Shown here one piece after another: positions 17,014 through 25,932 of a stretch of 64,000 bases of DNA. Within the stretch, counting starts at the first letter, position 1. Each line of letters begins with the position of its first letter. The notes under the pieces were generated by a model that saw nothing but the letters and a program-made list of their open reading frames with translations, did not search any database and was not told the origin of the DNA. Made by a program: the position numbers and the translations under genes. Origin of the DNA: Micromonospora sp. WMMD1155 (GTDB taxonomy: Bacteria; Actinomycetota; Actinomycetes; Mycobacteriales; Micromonosporaceae); NCBI RefSeq assembly GCF_029581275.1, contig NZ_CP120742.1, positions 6,076,501-6,140,500 on the forward strand, written 5' to 3'.

Positions 17014-19037
17014 CGCTCACGCCGTTCCAGACCGGTCAGGTCCGTCAGGGCGCGGTCGGCAACGACGCCGGCTGGACCATCACCTTCCACCGGGAGACCC
17101 CGACCGGGCTCAGCCCCGACGTGGCGCTCACCCTGACCAGCGCCGACTACTACGCGGCCATCGACGCCGCCCTGCCCGACGGGCTGGGCCCGGGCGCGTA
17201 CACGGTCACCGTGCAGGGGCTCATCGACGAACACTTCGCCGCGCTGCGCACCGCCGAGGGGCAACCGCCGCTGGTGGCGAAGCTGCACCTGTACTGGCGC
17301 GACGCCAACACCTCGGTCGGCGCGTTCTTCACCAACCTGGTCGGCGTCAACGCCGGCCCCACCCCGGCCGAGTTGACCCAGGCGCTGGTCGCCGTACTGC
17401 GGGTGACGAAGGTCCGCCGACTCACCGGCGAACGGACCTACGACACCGAGTTGACCCTCGTCGAGCAGGCGTACGCCCGGCTCGGTCAGCGGGTCGCGGA
17501 ACGCTTCGAGGCCGCCACCTTCAGCGCCGCGGTCTCGGCCATCGCCCGGCGCACCGGAGTGGACATCACCACCTGGGGTGCCGACCCGGACGGCACGATG
17601 ACCTCCGGCGCCACCGAGGCGGCCGGGGACGAACGGGCCGCCTTCGGCGCCGGGCTGCTCTACCGGGCCGCGCTGGAGCGGATCGGCGGCGCGGTGCAGC
17701 AGTCGCTCAACGCGTACGGGCGGGGAATGCTGTTGATCCGCGACGGCACCGTGCACGTCGGCAAGCGGCCGATCCCGTACCCGGAGGGCGAACCGAAGCC
17801 GCTCACCCTCGCCACCGGCCTGCTGGCCTGCACCGAGAACGGCAGCCAGGACACCGACCCGTACGCGGCCACCGAATCCGGCGGCACCGCCGCGCCGCGC
17901 CGTAAGGCGTGGACGCTGACCCTCAAGGGCCGCCCGGACCTGAAGCCCGGCGACCTGGTGCGCTTCGACCCGCCCGCCACCGACGAGGCCACCACGCTGG
18001 GCAGCGTCGGCGCGGCCCTGCTCGGGTCGTTCGCCGCGCCGTTCGCCCCGTCGACCGGGGAGCTGGGCGCGGGGGCGAAACTGCTCTACCTCAGCGCCGC
18101 CCGGCACACAGTGTCGCGGACCGCCGGGTTCGTCACCGTGGTGCAGGGCGTCGAGGTGGCCTCCGGCGCGCAGGCGTGGGACAGCTGGAGTGACGCCTCC
18201 GGCGTGGCCGCCGCCGAGCCCGCCGGACCGGCGTCGTCGCCCGGTGCGGCCGCCGCCGAGGCGGTACGCCGCGCCGCCCGGGCGGCCCGGGGCGAGACCC
18301 GCGGCCTGGAGATCGGCGAGGTACGCGCGGCGGCCACCAACGCCAGCGGGGCGGTCGAACCACCGGCGCAGACCGAGACGGTGTGGGAGGGCCTCGTTCG
18401 CCCGGACGGCCGCCCCAACGCCGCCCGCCGCCTGCCGGTCCGCCGGGAACAGCCCGCCCCGCTGCCCGGGGTGACCTACCTGACCCCGTTCGCGTGGGGT
18501 GGTTGCGGGCTCATCCTGCCCCGCTACCCGGGCACCCGGGTGGCGCTGGCCTACCGCAACGGCGCGCCGGACGACCCGGTGGAGGTGGGCGCGCTCTGGC
18601 CCACCGGGCACGCCCCGGTGTCCCAGCCGGGGGACTGGTGGTTGTCGCTGCCGGTCGGGGTGGCCACCGACAGTCGCTCGTCGATCGGCGACACGGTGGT
18701 GCCCGCCGACCACGACGGCAAGGTGGCGCACGACCTCACCGACGGCGACGGCAACCGGGTCATCGAGCTGGGCGAGCTGACCGTACGGGTGGGCCGAGCC
18801 CAGTTGAGGGGTCGCGGCCAGCGCCCGGCCCGGGCCGACGAGGCCGACAGCATCACCATCGAACACGCCGCCGGCGGGTCGTCGATCGTCATGAAGCAGG
18901 ACGGCTCGATCACCATCACCGCCACTCAGATCGACCTGGACGCGGGCGACGGCCCGGTGAACATCAGCGGCGGCACCGTCAACATCGCCGCCGACGACGT
19001 CGACGTCCAGGTCGCCAACGCGATGAACGTCCACTGA
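17010..19037 (+). CDS. CIS-A VgrG-like spike protein
   Basis: This 675-residue spike has an N-terminal gpD-like hub region, a middle section with WGGCGLILPRYPGTRVALAY, the OB-fold gp5-type signature around residue 490, and a C-terminal beta-helix. The final ~90 residues repeat short strand motifs (DSITIEH, SIVMKQDGSITITA, QIDLD, GPVNISGGTVNIAAD), as in VgrG/gpV needle tips. It would trimerise at the base of the tube and carry the PAAR-like tip encoded next. An Ala-rich segment around 395-440 is probably a linker. Confidence 0.85.
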   Translation: MTLTPFQTGQVRQGAVGNDAGWTITFHRETPTGLSPDVALTLTSADYYAAIDAALPDGLGPGAYTVTVQGLIDEHFAALRTAEGQPPLVAKLHLYWRDANTSVGAFFTNLVGVNAGPTPAELTQALVAVLRVTKVRRLTGERTYDTELTLVEQAYARLGQRVAERFEAATFSAAVSAIARRTGVDITTWGADPDGTMTSGATEAAGDERAAFGAGLLYRAALERIGGAVQQSLNAYGRGMLLIRDGTVHVGKRPIPYPEGEPKPLTLATGLLACTENGSQDTDPYAATESGGTAAPRRKAWTLTLKGRPDLKPGDLVRFDPPATDEATTLGSVGAALLGSFAAPFAPSTGELGAGAKLLYLSAARHTVSRTAGFVTVVQGVEVASGAQAWDSWSDASGVAAAEPAGPASSPGAAAAEAVRRAARAARGETRGLEIGEVRAAATNASGAVEPPAQTETVWEGLVRPDGRPNAARRLPVRREQPAPLPGVTYLTPFAWGGCGLILPRYPGTRVALAYRNGAPDDPVEVGALWPTGHAPVSQPGDWWLSLPVGVATDSRSSIGDTVVPADHDGKVAHDLTDGDGNRVIELGELTVRVGRAQLRGRGQRPARADEADSITIEHAAGGSSIVMKQDGSITITATQIDLDAGDGPVNISGGTVNIAADDVDVQVANAMNVH

Positions 19038-19048
19038 GGGAGACCGAC

Positions 19049-19372
19049 ATGGCCTTCGTGCTCACCACGTCGAGCGACGTGCACTGCCCCAGCCAGGGGA
19101 AGGTCTCCCCGGCCGGGCAGGGCAAGGTGACAGTCAACCGCGTCCCGGTGGTCCGGTTGGACGGCATCACCGGCAAGTCGGTGGCCGGCTGCACCATCGC
19201 CACCAGCAACTCCACCAAGCAGTGCAGCACCGTGGTCTCGGCGACCGGAGCCGCCGGCAAGCTCACCGTGGGCGGGGTCGGGGTGGCACTGGGCTCGCTC
19301 AGCGGCGCCACCGACGGCAGCACCTCCGGCCTGGCCGCCACCGCCGGGCAGAGCAAGCTGAAGGCGGTCTGA
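19049..19372 (+). CDS. CIS-A PAAR-like spike tip
   Basis: This 107-residue protein is rich in Gly, Ser, Thr and Val with short strands (KVTVNRVPVVRLDGITGKSV) and two Cys near CTIATSNSTKQC. That is the layout of PAAR-like/DUF4280 tip proteins that cap the VgrG needle with a bound metal. It lies 11 bp after the spike gene, with GGGAG before ATG 19049, and 1 bp before the gp25 gene. The tip is a common docking point for effectors. Confidence 0.75.
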   Translation: MAFVLTTSSDVHCPSQGKVSPAGQGKVTVNRVPVVRLDGITGKSVAGCTIATSNSTKQCSTVVSATGAAGKLTVGGVGVALGSLSGATDGSTSGLAATAGQSKLKAV

Positions 19373-19373
19373 G

Positions 19374-19877
19374 ATGGACCGGACCGAACGGGAACGGCAG
19401 GCCGCCCAGCGCCGCTACCTCGGCTGGGGCCTCGCCTTCGAACCCACCATGCCCGGTGTGGACCTGGCCCGCGACGTCGTCTTCGACGACGGGCCCAACG
19501 GCCGGGTGCTGGCGTTGGTCGCCGGCACCGACAACGTGGCCCAGAGCCTCGCGGTGGCGCTGACCACGCTGCGCGGCTCCAACGTCTTCGACGCCACCTT
19601 CGGCTTCGACGGTCTCAACGCCCTCGCCGAGCACATCGAGCCGAACCTGATCCGCGAACAGGTACGCATCGGCATCATCACCCTGCTCGACCGGGACCCG
19701 CGCGTCCGCAAGATCGTCGACGTGAACCTCGACGACGGTCGCCTCGGCGCGGGCCGTGCCGACGACGCGGCGGCGGCCGCGCTGCGCGCGTCGCGCACCC
19801 TCCAGGTCCAGGTCCAGTTCGAAACCATCACCGACGACCGGCTCTCGGTGCATCTCGGGGAGCTGCCCAATGTCTGA
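19374..19877 (+). CDS. CIS-A baseplate wedge protein, gp25/gpW-like
   Basis: The protein has 167 residues. The central segment (NVAQSLAVALTTLRGSNVFDATFGFDG) followed by LIREQVRIGIITLLDRDPRV matches the gpW/gp25 lysozyme-like baseplate fold, which nucleates the sheath at the baseplate. Its 3' end overlaps the baseplate J gene start by 8 bp, the typical gp25-gpJ pairing. Confidence 0.83.
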   Translation: MDRTERERQAAQRRYLGWGLAFEPTMPGVDLARDVVFDDGPNGRVLALVAGTDNVAQSLAVALTTLRGSNVFDATFGFDGLNALAEHIEPNLIREQVRIGIITLLDRDPRVRKIVDVNLDDGRLGAGRADDAAAAALRASRTLQVQVQFETITDDRLSVHLGELPNV

Positions 19878-21306
19878 TCCGACAGTCCCGGCCGAGCTGG
19901 CCGACGTGCTGGCCGTCGACGCCGCCGCGCTGCGGTCCACCGGCTCGACCGGCTTCGGCATCGTCGAGAGCGGCTTCGTACCGAAGTCCTTCGCCCGACT
20001 GCTCGCCGAGAAGCTGGCCACCGCCCGGCTGCTTCTCGGCGACGACATCGACCTCACCAGCGGCGCGGTGCTGCGCAAGGTCCTCGAACTGGCCGCGCTG
20101 GAGGACGCCCGTCTCTGGGCGGCGCTCGGCGCCGTCTACGACAACTCGTACGTGGTGTCCGCGACCGCCGACGCGCTGACCCGCCTCGGCGAGGAACTCG
20201 GCATCCCCCGCCCGTACCTGCCGGCGCGGGGCACGGTGAAGCTGAAACTGAAGGCCGCACTGCCCACCGGCCGCACGCAGCTCACCCTGCCCCGGGGCGC
20301 CCGACTGTCCACCCCCGGCGGGCACCACGTGGCCCTGGACGAGACGGTGGTGCTCTCCACCGCCGTGGCCGAACGGGTGCCGGCCGTCGCCGCCTTCTAC
20401 CCGGGCCCCGCGCACAACCTCGACCCCGCACAACCCAACCAGAAGATCGACAGGTGGAACCGGGCCGACACCCTGCTGGCCGACCTGGACGACGCCGAAC
20501 AGGCCGCCGGGTCGGAGCTGGTGGAGATCACCCACACCGTCGCGCTCACCGGGGGCGAACAGCAGGTTCCCGACGCCCGCTACCGGCAACTGCTGCTGGC
20601 CGCGCCCCGCTCCATCTGGACCGCCGAGGCGATCGGCCTCGCCGTGGCCACCGTGCCCGGCGTACGTCAGGTGCAGGTCTTCGACGGCCGGGGCGGGTTG
20701 GACCTCAACCAGTCCATCTTCGGCAACTTCAATTTCATCGAGCGGGTCTTCAGCACCGAACGCGACCTGGGCAACCCGTACTACGTCACGGTCCTCGTCG
20801 CGCCGACCGCCGCCGCCATCTGGGACGGCCCGGACGGTCTGCACGCCGCCGTCGAGTCGGTCATCGAGGATCTGCGCCCGGTGGGCATCTTCGCCTCGGT
20901 GGACCGCGCCGACGAGGTGGGCATCGGCGTCGAGGCCGACCTGGTGATCCGGGGCCTGCCACTGCCCACCGGCTCGAAGGAGACGGTGAACGCGTCCACC
21001 GCCGCCGCCGAGCTGCGGGCCCGACTGCACGCCCGACTGCGCCGCTACGTCGACGAGTTGCCCTTCGGCGAGCCGGTCCGCGCCGCCGAGGTGATCTGGA
21101 CGCTGATGAACGAGCCGGGCGTCGCCGACGTGCGCGACCTGCGGCTGGTCCGCTTCCCGGCCGACTCGGCGGTGGTGGTGACCGGCACCGCGCCCACCGG
21201 CGACGGCGTGCAGCGACTGCCGGTCGGCGACAACGCGGTACTCGCCGCGAACCAGGTGCCCGTCTACGTCGACCGGGACGACCCCCGGCCGTTCCGGATC
21301 GTCTGA
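19870..21306 (+). CDS. CIS-A baseplate J-like protein
   Basis: This 478-residue protein has the standard gpJ layout: an N-terminal helical part (FVPKSFARLLAEKLATARLLLGDDIDLTSGAVL), then an RxxGEELGIPRP region. A beta sandwich (LTLPRGARLSTPGGHHVALDE) follows, then a C-terminal domain with TVPGVRQVQVFDGRG. It forms the baseplate wedge with gp25. It lacks the C-terminal propeller found on the CIS-B homologue (48879-51518), which is a clear structural difference between the two loci. Confidence 0.85.
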   Translation: MSDPTVPAELADVLAVDAAALRSTGSTGFGIVESGFVPKSFARLLAEKLATARLLLGDDIDLTSGAVLRKVLELAALEDARLWAALGAVYDNSYVVSATADALTRLGEELGIPRPYLPARGTVKLKLKAALPTGRTQLTLPRGARLSTPGGHHVALDETVVLSTAVAERVPAVAAFYPGPAHNLDPAQPNQKIDRWNRADTLLADLDDAEQAAGSELVEITHTVALTGGEQQVPDARYRQLLLAAPRSIWTAEAIGLAVATVPGVRQVQVFDGRGGLDLNQSIFGNFNFIERVFSTERDLGNPYYVTVLVAPTAAAIWDGPDGLHAAVESVIEDLRPVGIFASVDRADEVGIGVEADLVIRGLPLPTGSKETVNASTAAAELRARLHARLRRYVDELPFGEPVRAAEVIWTLMNEPGVADVRDLRLVRFPADSAVVVTGTAPTGDGVQRLPVGDNAVLAANQVPVYVDRDDPRPFRIV

Positions 21307-21317
21307 GCGGGGGCCCG

Positions 21318-23663
21318 ATGACCGACATCCGGGTACCGGTGGACGGCGCCGACCCGTCCGTCGAACGTAACCTCGTCGACCAGCTGGAAGGCCCCTACCC
21401 CGGAACGGTCCGGCGGGTGGTGGTGCCCCTCACCGGCACCGGCGCCGCGGTGCTGGACTGGACCAGCCGGCATCCGCTGCTCACCGTCGTGCTGCGCCGC
21501 GACCTGGCCGAGGAGACCGTGCGGGTGACCGTCACCGTCGACCCGGGCGGCGCGGGGGAGCGGGCGCTACCGCCGGTGGTCTTCGCGCCGTGGTCGGCGG
21601 CCGGGGCGTCGGTGCCCGCGTACGTCCCGGACACCACCGACGAGCCCCTCGTGGCCTCGTTCGCCGTCGCCGTCACGGCCGAGCGCGCCGTCGACGGCGC
21701 CGCCGCCACGGCGGTCACCGGTGCCGCGCTCACCGGGCTGATCGAGCTGGCCGTGCTGGAGGGCAACCTGGGTCGACTGCTCTACCTGGTGTCGTACGAG
21801 AAAAACCGGCTGCGCCGCGCGGCCCGGGAGGTGCACGCCTACCGCACCCTGGCGCACGCCCGCCGCGACGCGCTGGACCGGATCGGCGCGGACGTCGGGG
21901 TGGCCCGCTTCGTCGACGAACTGGTGCACGAGCCCACCAACGGCGAGGTGTACGCCCGCCGCCTGGCCCCACCGGCCCGCGAGCCGGACGCCGCGTACGC
22001 CCACCGGCTCGGGCTCTACCGACGGTTCCTGCTGCCCACACCGGGTGCGGTACGCACGCTGCTCAACGGCCCCGGCGCGGACACCGACCCGAACACCGGG
22101 CTCTTCGCCGACCTGCCCGGCGGCGCACGGTTCACCCTGCGCGAGGACGACGACCGGTTCGCGGTGGCGATCCGGCTGGTCGCCGCCGGTGATCCCCAGC
22201 ACCGCACGAACTTCCTCGCCCACCTGCGCCGGGACCGTCTCGTGCTGCCCGCGAACACCCCGCCGAACAACACGGTGCACGCCGGCCGGGCGTTGCCCGC
22301 CAACCGGCTGACCGAGATCACCGCGCTGCGGGCCAGCCTGCGCCAGTCGTACACCTTCGACAGCACGCACGGCATCGCGCCGCCGCTGGCCGCCGCGCTG
22401 GACCGGGCGGGGCGGGTCTGTCGGGCGCTCGGCTCGTCGATCGTGTGGCAGGTGACCCGGGCCCAGGACGACGCCGGTGGCAGCCGCTACGAGTTGGGTC
22501 TCGGCGTGGACGTGAGCTGGCCGACCCCCGCGCAGGCGACCGACCTGCGCAACCGGGTGCTGGACACCGGGCGCGCGGTCACCGCCGACCGGACCGCCGA
22601 GGCACTGATCGCCGCCGCCCGCGCCGCCGGTGTGCCCACCGTGGCGGCCGACGGCGAGGTGGCGTGGCTGTGGCGGGTCTGCGGGCTGCCGACCACGCAC
22701 CGGATCAGCACCACCCGGATGTACCTGTCGCACCTGCCCACCCGAGGGCTGGCGGTGACCGCGCCGCTGAGCGCGGCGGTCGGCGCGGACACGAACGTCG
22801 AGGCGCAGTTCCACGCGCCCGGCGACCCGGGCGGTAACGCGTTGCTGCTGGCCGGGCTGGCCGCGGCCGGGACGGCCTGGACCAGCGCCGGTGAGACGGC
22901 GTGGAACCCGCTGACCGACGCGGTGGCGCGAACCCGGTGGGCGGCCGTGCCGACCCGACCGGCCGGTCAACCGGTCGACGCGGTCCTGGCCGCCGCCGGT
23001 CTGCCGGCGGTACGGGACCCGGCGCCGGTGGTGGCCGCACTGAACCGCCTCCCCGACGAGCTGGTGGAGACCATCGAACTGCCGGCCGCGTTGGCCGCCG
23101 CGTTGATCGCGGGCCAGCCGGCCGCCGGTGACCGGCTCGCCCGGTTGGTCGGGTTGCTGCGCGACCAGCACCTCGCCGCCGCGCTGCCCCTCGTCGAGAC
23201 GGGCAACCGGATCCTGCTGGTGTGCAGCGTGATCGGCCTGCCGCAGGCCGGGCTGAACCTGGCCGAGCGCCGGGCCACCGGGTTCCGCTGGTACACGGTG
23301 GGGCTCGGCGGCGGCACCGCGGAGATCAAGGCGGTCGGCGCGCGGACCGTGCTGCGGCCCACCCACACCGGGCTGGTCGCCGTGGTGGCGCTGTCCTACG
23401 TGCGGACCGGCCGGACCGACCCGTACGAGTTCCGGGTGGAGCTGCCCGACGGGGTGACGGTGAACCTGGAGCAGTACGAGCGGCTGATGAACGCGCTGTC
23501 GCGGGTCTGTCCGCTCGGCGTGGAGGTCAACACGTTCGGCATCCGTCGCGACCACGTCGACCTCGACGACGACGGCACCGCTGAGCCGCTGCGCCCGGCG
23601 GTGGCCCGCACCTTCCGCACCTTCCAGCAACGCCGGCACCGCGGCGTGTACGACCAGCTCTGA
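21318..23663 (+). CDS. CIS-A large baseplate component (781 aa)
   Basis: This 781-residue protein follows gpJ, where tail protein I/Afp12-like proteins that complete the wedge are normally encoded. It is far longer than gpI (about 170-200 residues). The region around residues 160-250 (LYLVSYEKNRLRRAAREVHAYRTLAHARRDALDRIGADVGV) resembles gpI-like helices, and the rest is unassigned. ATG 21318 follows GCGGGGGCCC rather than a canonical site. The protein probably forms outer baseplate or fibre-anchoring structure. Confidence 0.65.
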   Translation: MTDIRVPVDGADPSVERNLVDQLEGPYPGTVRRVVVPLTGTGAAVLDWTSRHPLLTVVLRRDLAEETVRVTVTVDPGGAGERALPPVVFAPWSAAGASVPAYVPDTTDEPLVASFAVAVTAERAVDGAAATAVTGAALTGLIELAVLEGNLGRLLYLVSYEKNRLRRAAREVHAYRTLAHARRDALDRIGADVGVARFVDELVHEPTNGEVYARRLAPPAREPDAAYAHRLGLYRRFLLPTPGAVRTLLNGPGADTDPNTGLFADLPGGARFTLREDDDRFAVAIRLVAAGDPQHRTNFLAHLRRDRLVLPANTPPNNTVHAGRALPANRLTEITALRASLRQSYTFDSTHGIAPPLAAALDRAGRVCRALGSSIVWQVTRAQDDAGGSRYELGLGVDVSWPTPAQATDLRNRVLDTGRAVTADRTAEALIAAARAAGVPTVAADGEVAWLWRVCGLPTTHRISTTRMYLSHLPTRGLAVTAPLSAAVGADTNVEAQFHAPGDPGGNALLLAGLAAAGTAWTSAGETAWNPLTDAVARTRWAAVPTRPAGQPVDAVLAAAGLPAVRDPAPVVAALNRLPDELVETIELPAALAAALIAGQPAAGDRLARLVGLLRDQHLAAALPLVETGNRILLVCSVIGLPQAGLNLAERRATGFRWYTVGLGGGTAEIKAVGARTVLRPTHTGLVAVVALSYVRTGRTDPYEFRVELPDGVTVNLEQYERLMNALSRVCPLGVEVNTFGIRRDHVDLDDDGTAEPLRPAVARTFRTFQQRRHRGVYDQL

Positions 23664-23676
23664 GAGGGACACCACC

Positions 23677-24804
23677 ATGGCGAGTGAGATCAACTACGAC
23701 GGGGTGACCGTCACCGAGCTGTACGAGGCGTTCACCAAGCACGGCATTCCGGCGTCCGACGCCAGCGTGCTGGTCTCGTCCTGGATCTACGAGAACGTGG
23801 GCACCGCGAAGCGGGTGTTCAGTTACGCCGAGTCGTTCCCGGCGGTGGAGCCGGGCTGCGCGCCGCCACCGTTCGCGCGTACCTTCGCGCACACCGACTG
23901 GGTCGACGGCGAGGACGTGGTGCAGGCCGGGCAGACCCCCGGCGAGCAGGGCTTCAACGAGCGGTTCCACCGCATCGAGCACGATCTGGACCACCTCGGC
24001 GCCGACCTGGCGAAGGCGTTCTCCTGTATGGCGGCCATGCGGGTCAGCCTGCGCCGGCTGCTCGACGAGATCCGCGCGGAGATCAACCGGCTGCACTCGA
24101 CGGTGCACGAGAACAAGATCGTGCCCGGTCCGTACACCTTCGAGCAGATCCCCAACTACATCGGCGCGCTCGACTTCGGCAAGTACATGGGCACCACGAT
24201 GTTCATGGACAAGAAGGTCAGCATCTGGCAGACCAAGGCCGGCACGATCGTGCTGCCCGCCGTGGAGACCCTCGGGGTGGACGTGGTGGTCGGACCGAAG
24301 GTCCGTGGTGCCGCCCAACTCGCCCGGTACGCCGCCGAGCACGGCGACGTCCGGCAGCGCTTCCCGCGCGAGGTGAAGCTGGTGGAGTTCATCCGGTTCT
24401 TCGGCGAGGACGAGGTGGCCGACGGCCGGACCATCCGCGACGTGCTCAAGGTGCTGCCCGCCGACACCAGCTACCCCAGCCTGGACGCGATGTTCGCGGA
24501 GGTGAGCGAGCGGGAGGCCGTCATCGTCCGCACGACGGTCGGCGCCCAGTCGGCGGTCTCCGCCGCGCTCGGCGTCGAAGCCGAGCTGGAGAACATCGCC
24601 GACGCCGACATCGCCATGCTCGCCGGGGTGCCGACCAAGGCCCGCGCCGCGCTGGCCCGCGCCGGGATCAGCACCCTCGGGAAGCTGGCCGACGCGCCCG
24701 CCGAGCAGGTGCTCGGCATCATGAAGGAGGCCGGGGTACGCGCCGACGTCGGCGATGCCGCCGAGTGGACCGGCTACGCCCAGACGCTGAGCAAGCTGCG
24801 CTGA
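23677..24804 (+). CDS. CIS-A last gene, C-terminal helix-hairpin-helix protein
   Basis: This 375-residue protein begins 13 bp after the baseplate gene with GAGAGGGA upstream. The N-terminal ~300 residues are unassigned. The last ~75 residues (ADIAMLAGVPTKARAALARAGISTLGKLADAPAEQV) have the double helix-hairpin-helix pattern of DUF4332-like domains, where 'a..L..aGI.tl..La' repeats bind DNA or proteins. Such a domain in a contractile tail operon is unexpected. It could be an assembly factor, a DNA-binding regulator or a cargo adaptor. Confidence 0.65.
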   Translation: MASEINYDGVTVTELYEAFTKHGIPASDASVLVSSWIYENVGTAKRVFSYAESFPAVEPGCAPPPFARTFAHTDWVDGEDVVQAGQTPGEQGFNERFHRIEHDLDHLGADLAKAFSCMAAMRVSLRRLLDEIRAEINRLHSTVHENKIVPGPYTFEQIPNYIGALDFGKYMGTTMFMDKKVSIWQTKAGTIVLPAVETLGVDVVVGPKVRGAAQLARYAAEHGDVRQRFPREVKLVEFIRFFGEDEVADGRTIRDVLKVLPADTSYPSLDAMFAEVSEREAVIVRTTVGAQSAVSAALGVEAELENIADADIAMLAGVPTKARAALARAGISTLGKLADAPAEQVLGIMKEAGVRADVGDAAEWTGYAQTLSKLR

Positions 24805-24817
24805 ACGGCTGGCACCG

Positions 24818-24855
24818 ACTCCGGCGAACGGTTGATCCACGCCGCTCGCCGGGTC
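24818..24855 (+). terminator. Hairpin after the CIS-A operon
   Basis: CCGGCGA (24821-24827) pairs with TCGCCGG (24846-24852), extended by GAC/GTC with one bulge, around an 18-nt loop. It lies 14 bp past the stop of the last CIS-A gene and before the SARP gene, so it may separate the two transcripts. No T-run follows. Confidence 0.5.
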
Positions 24856-24941
24856 GGTGTGACGACACTGCGCTGGTGTGACCATCGTCCACACCCGACC
24901 GTGGAACTCCCACGGGGCGATCGGGTGCGAAGGGCGCATGC

Positions 24942-25724
24942 ATGGCTGTTCACGAGGTGACGCGGGACCATCGCACCGGGACACCCGAGACCGACACGGG
25001 GGTGCCTCCCCGGTACGCGTTACGGCTGCTCGGCGGGTTCGGGTTGGAACGCGACGGCCGGGCGGTGCCGGTGCCGCAGGGCGCCCGTCGACTGCTGGCC
25101 TACCTCGGCGTCCGTCAGCGCTGTGCCCGGTCCGAGGCCGCCGGCACGCTCTGGCCCGGCTCGCACGAGGAGCGTGCCCGCGCCAACCTGCGCACCATGC
25201 TCTGGCGGCTGCACCGGGTGACCCCCGAACCGCTGGTGCGGGAGGACGACCGGCTGGCCCTGGCCCCCGGGGTCACCAGCGACGTGGCCGCCCTGGGCGC
25301 GGCGGCCACCGCCCTCCTGGCCGGTGGATCACCGGCGGTCGGTGTCGGCCCGGGCGTGCCCGCGCTGGCGATCGGCGAGTTGCTGCCCGGCTGGTACGAC
25401 GACTGGGTCCTGACCGAGCGGGAACGCCTGCGCCAAACCCGGCTGTACGCGCTGGAGGCCCTCGCCGAGCGGCTCACCACGCAGGGCCGGTTCAGCGAGG
25501 CGGTGCAGGTGGCGCTGACCGCCGTGCACCTGGAGCCGCTGCGGGAGAGCGCCACCCGGGCGTTGATCGCCGTGCACCTGGCCGAGCGCAACATCAACGA
25601 GGCGGTACGGCGGTTCGAGCTGTTCCGCGCCGACCTGGGCCGGGAGTTGGGCGTCGCCCCGACACCCTGGCTGGAGCAGCTGGTCCGCGCCGGTGCGACC
25701 GGTGCGACAGTGCCGTCTCCGTAG
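24942..25724 (+). CDS. SARP/BTAD-family transcriptional regulator
   Basis: This 260-residue regulator has an N-terminal winged-helix OmpR-type DNA-binding region (residues ~28-100, RRLLAYLGVRQRCARSEAAGTLWP and ANLRTMLWRLHR), followed by a bacterial transcriptional activation domain of TPR-like helices (LYALEALAERLTTQGRFSEA onward). It ends with DLGRELGVAPTPWL, a BTAD hallmark. It lies 137 bp after CIS-A with no other target nearby, so it is the best candidate activator of that operon. SARPs usually bind direct repeats 11 or 22 bp apart; the 19-bp spacing of the repeats at 8069-8104 does not fit this cleanly. Confidence 0.85.
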   Translation: MAVHEVTRDHRTGTPETDTGVPPRYALRLLGGFGLERDGRAVPVPQGARRLLAYLGVRQRCARSEAAGTLWPGSHEERARANLRTMLWRLHRVTPEPLVREDDRLALAPGVTSDVAALGAAATALLAGGSPAVGVGPGVPALAIGELLPGWYDDWVLTERERLRQTRLYALEALAERLTTQGRFSEAVQVALTAVHLEPLRESATRALIAVHLAERNINEAVRRFELFRADLGRELGVAPTPWLEQLVRAGATGATVPSP

Positions 25725-25802
25725 CCGGCGCCTTCCCGGCCCCGCACTTTCGCCCGCCCTCTCTCGGCCGTCCACAGCCGCGTCCCCCGGACACCTCCCT
25801 TC

Positions 25803-25879
25803 CGTCCTTTGCTCTGCACCCGCGGAGGCGACAGTCACCGTCTGTAGCCGGTGCGCCCATGGGTGCAGAGCAAAGGACG
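25803..25879. repeat. Perfect 19-bp inverted repeat with 39-nt spacer
   Basis: The arm at 25803-25821 (CGTCCTTTGCTCTGCACCC) is exactly complementary to 25861-25879. The spacer holds a smaller ACAG/CTGT stem. The element lies between the convergent ends of the SARP gene and the FAD oxidoreductase gene, so it could act as a bidirectional terminator. Its size and perfection also fit a REP-like dispersed repeat. Confidence 0.75.
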
Positions 25880-25932
25880 CGCACGAGGTGAGGTGAGCGA
25901 GGCGCGGTGGGTGGGGGGCGCGGTGCGGTCAG

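Noticed and set aside
8284..24804. CIS-A as an intact prophage
   Set aside because: No capsid, portal, terminase, integrase, lysis cassette or att-like repeats were seen; the tail genes are not mixed with replication genes.
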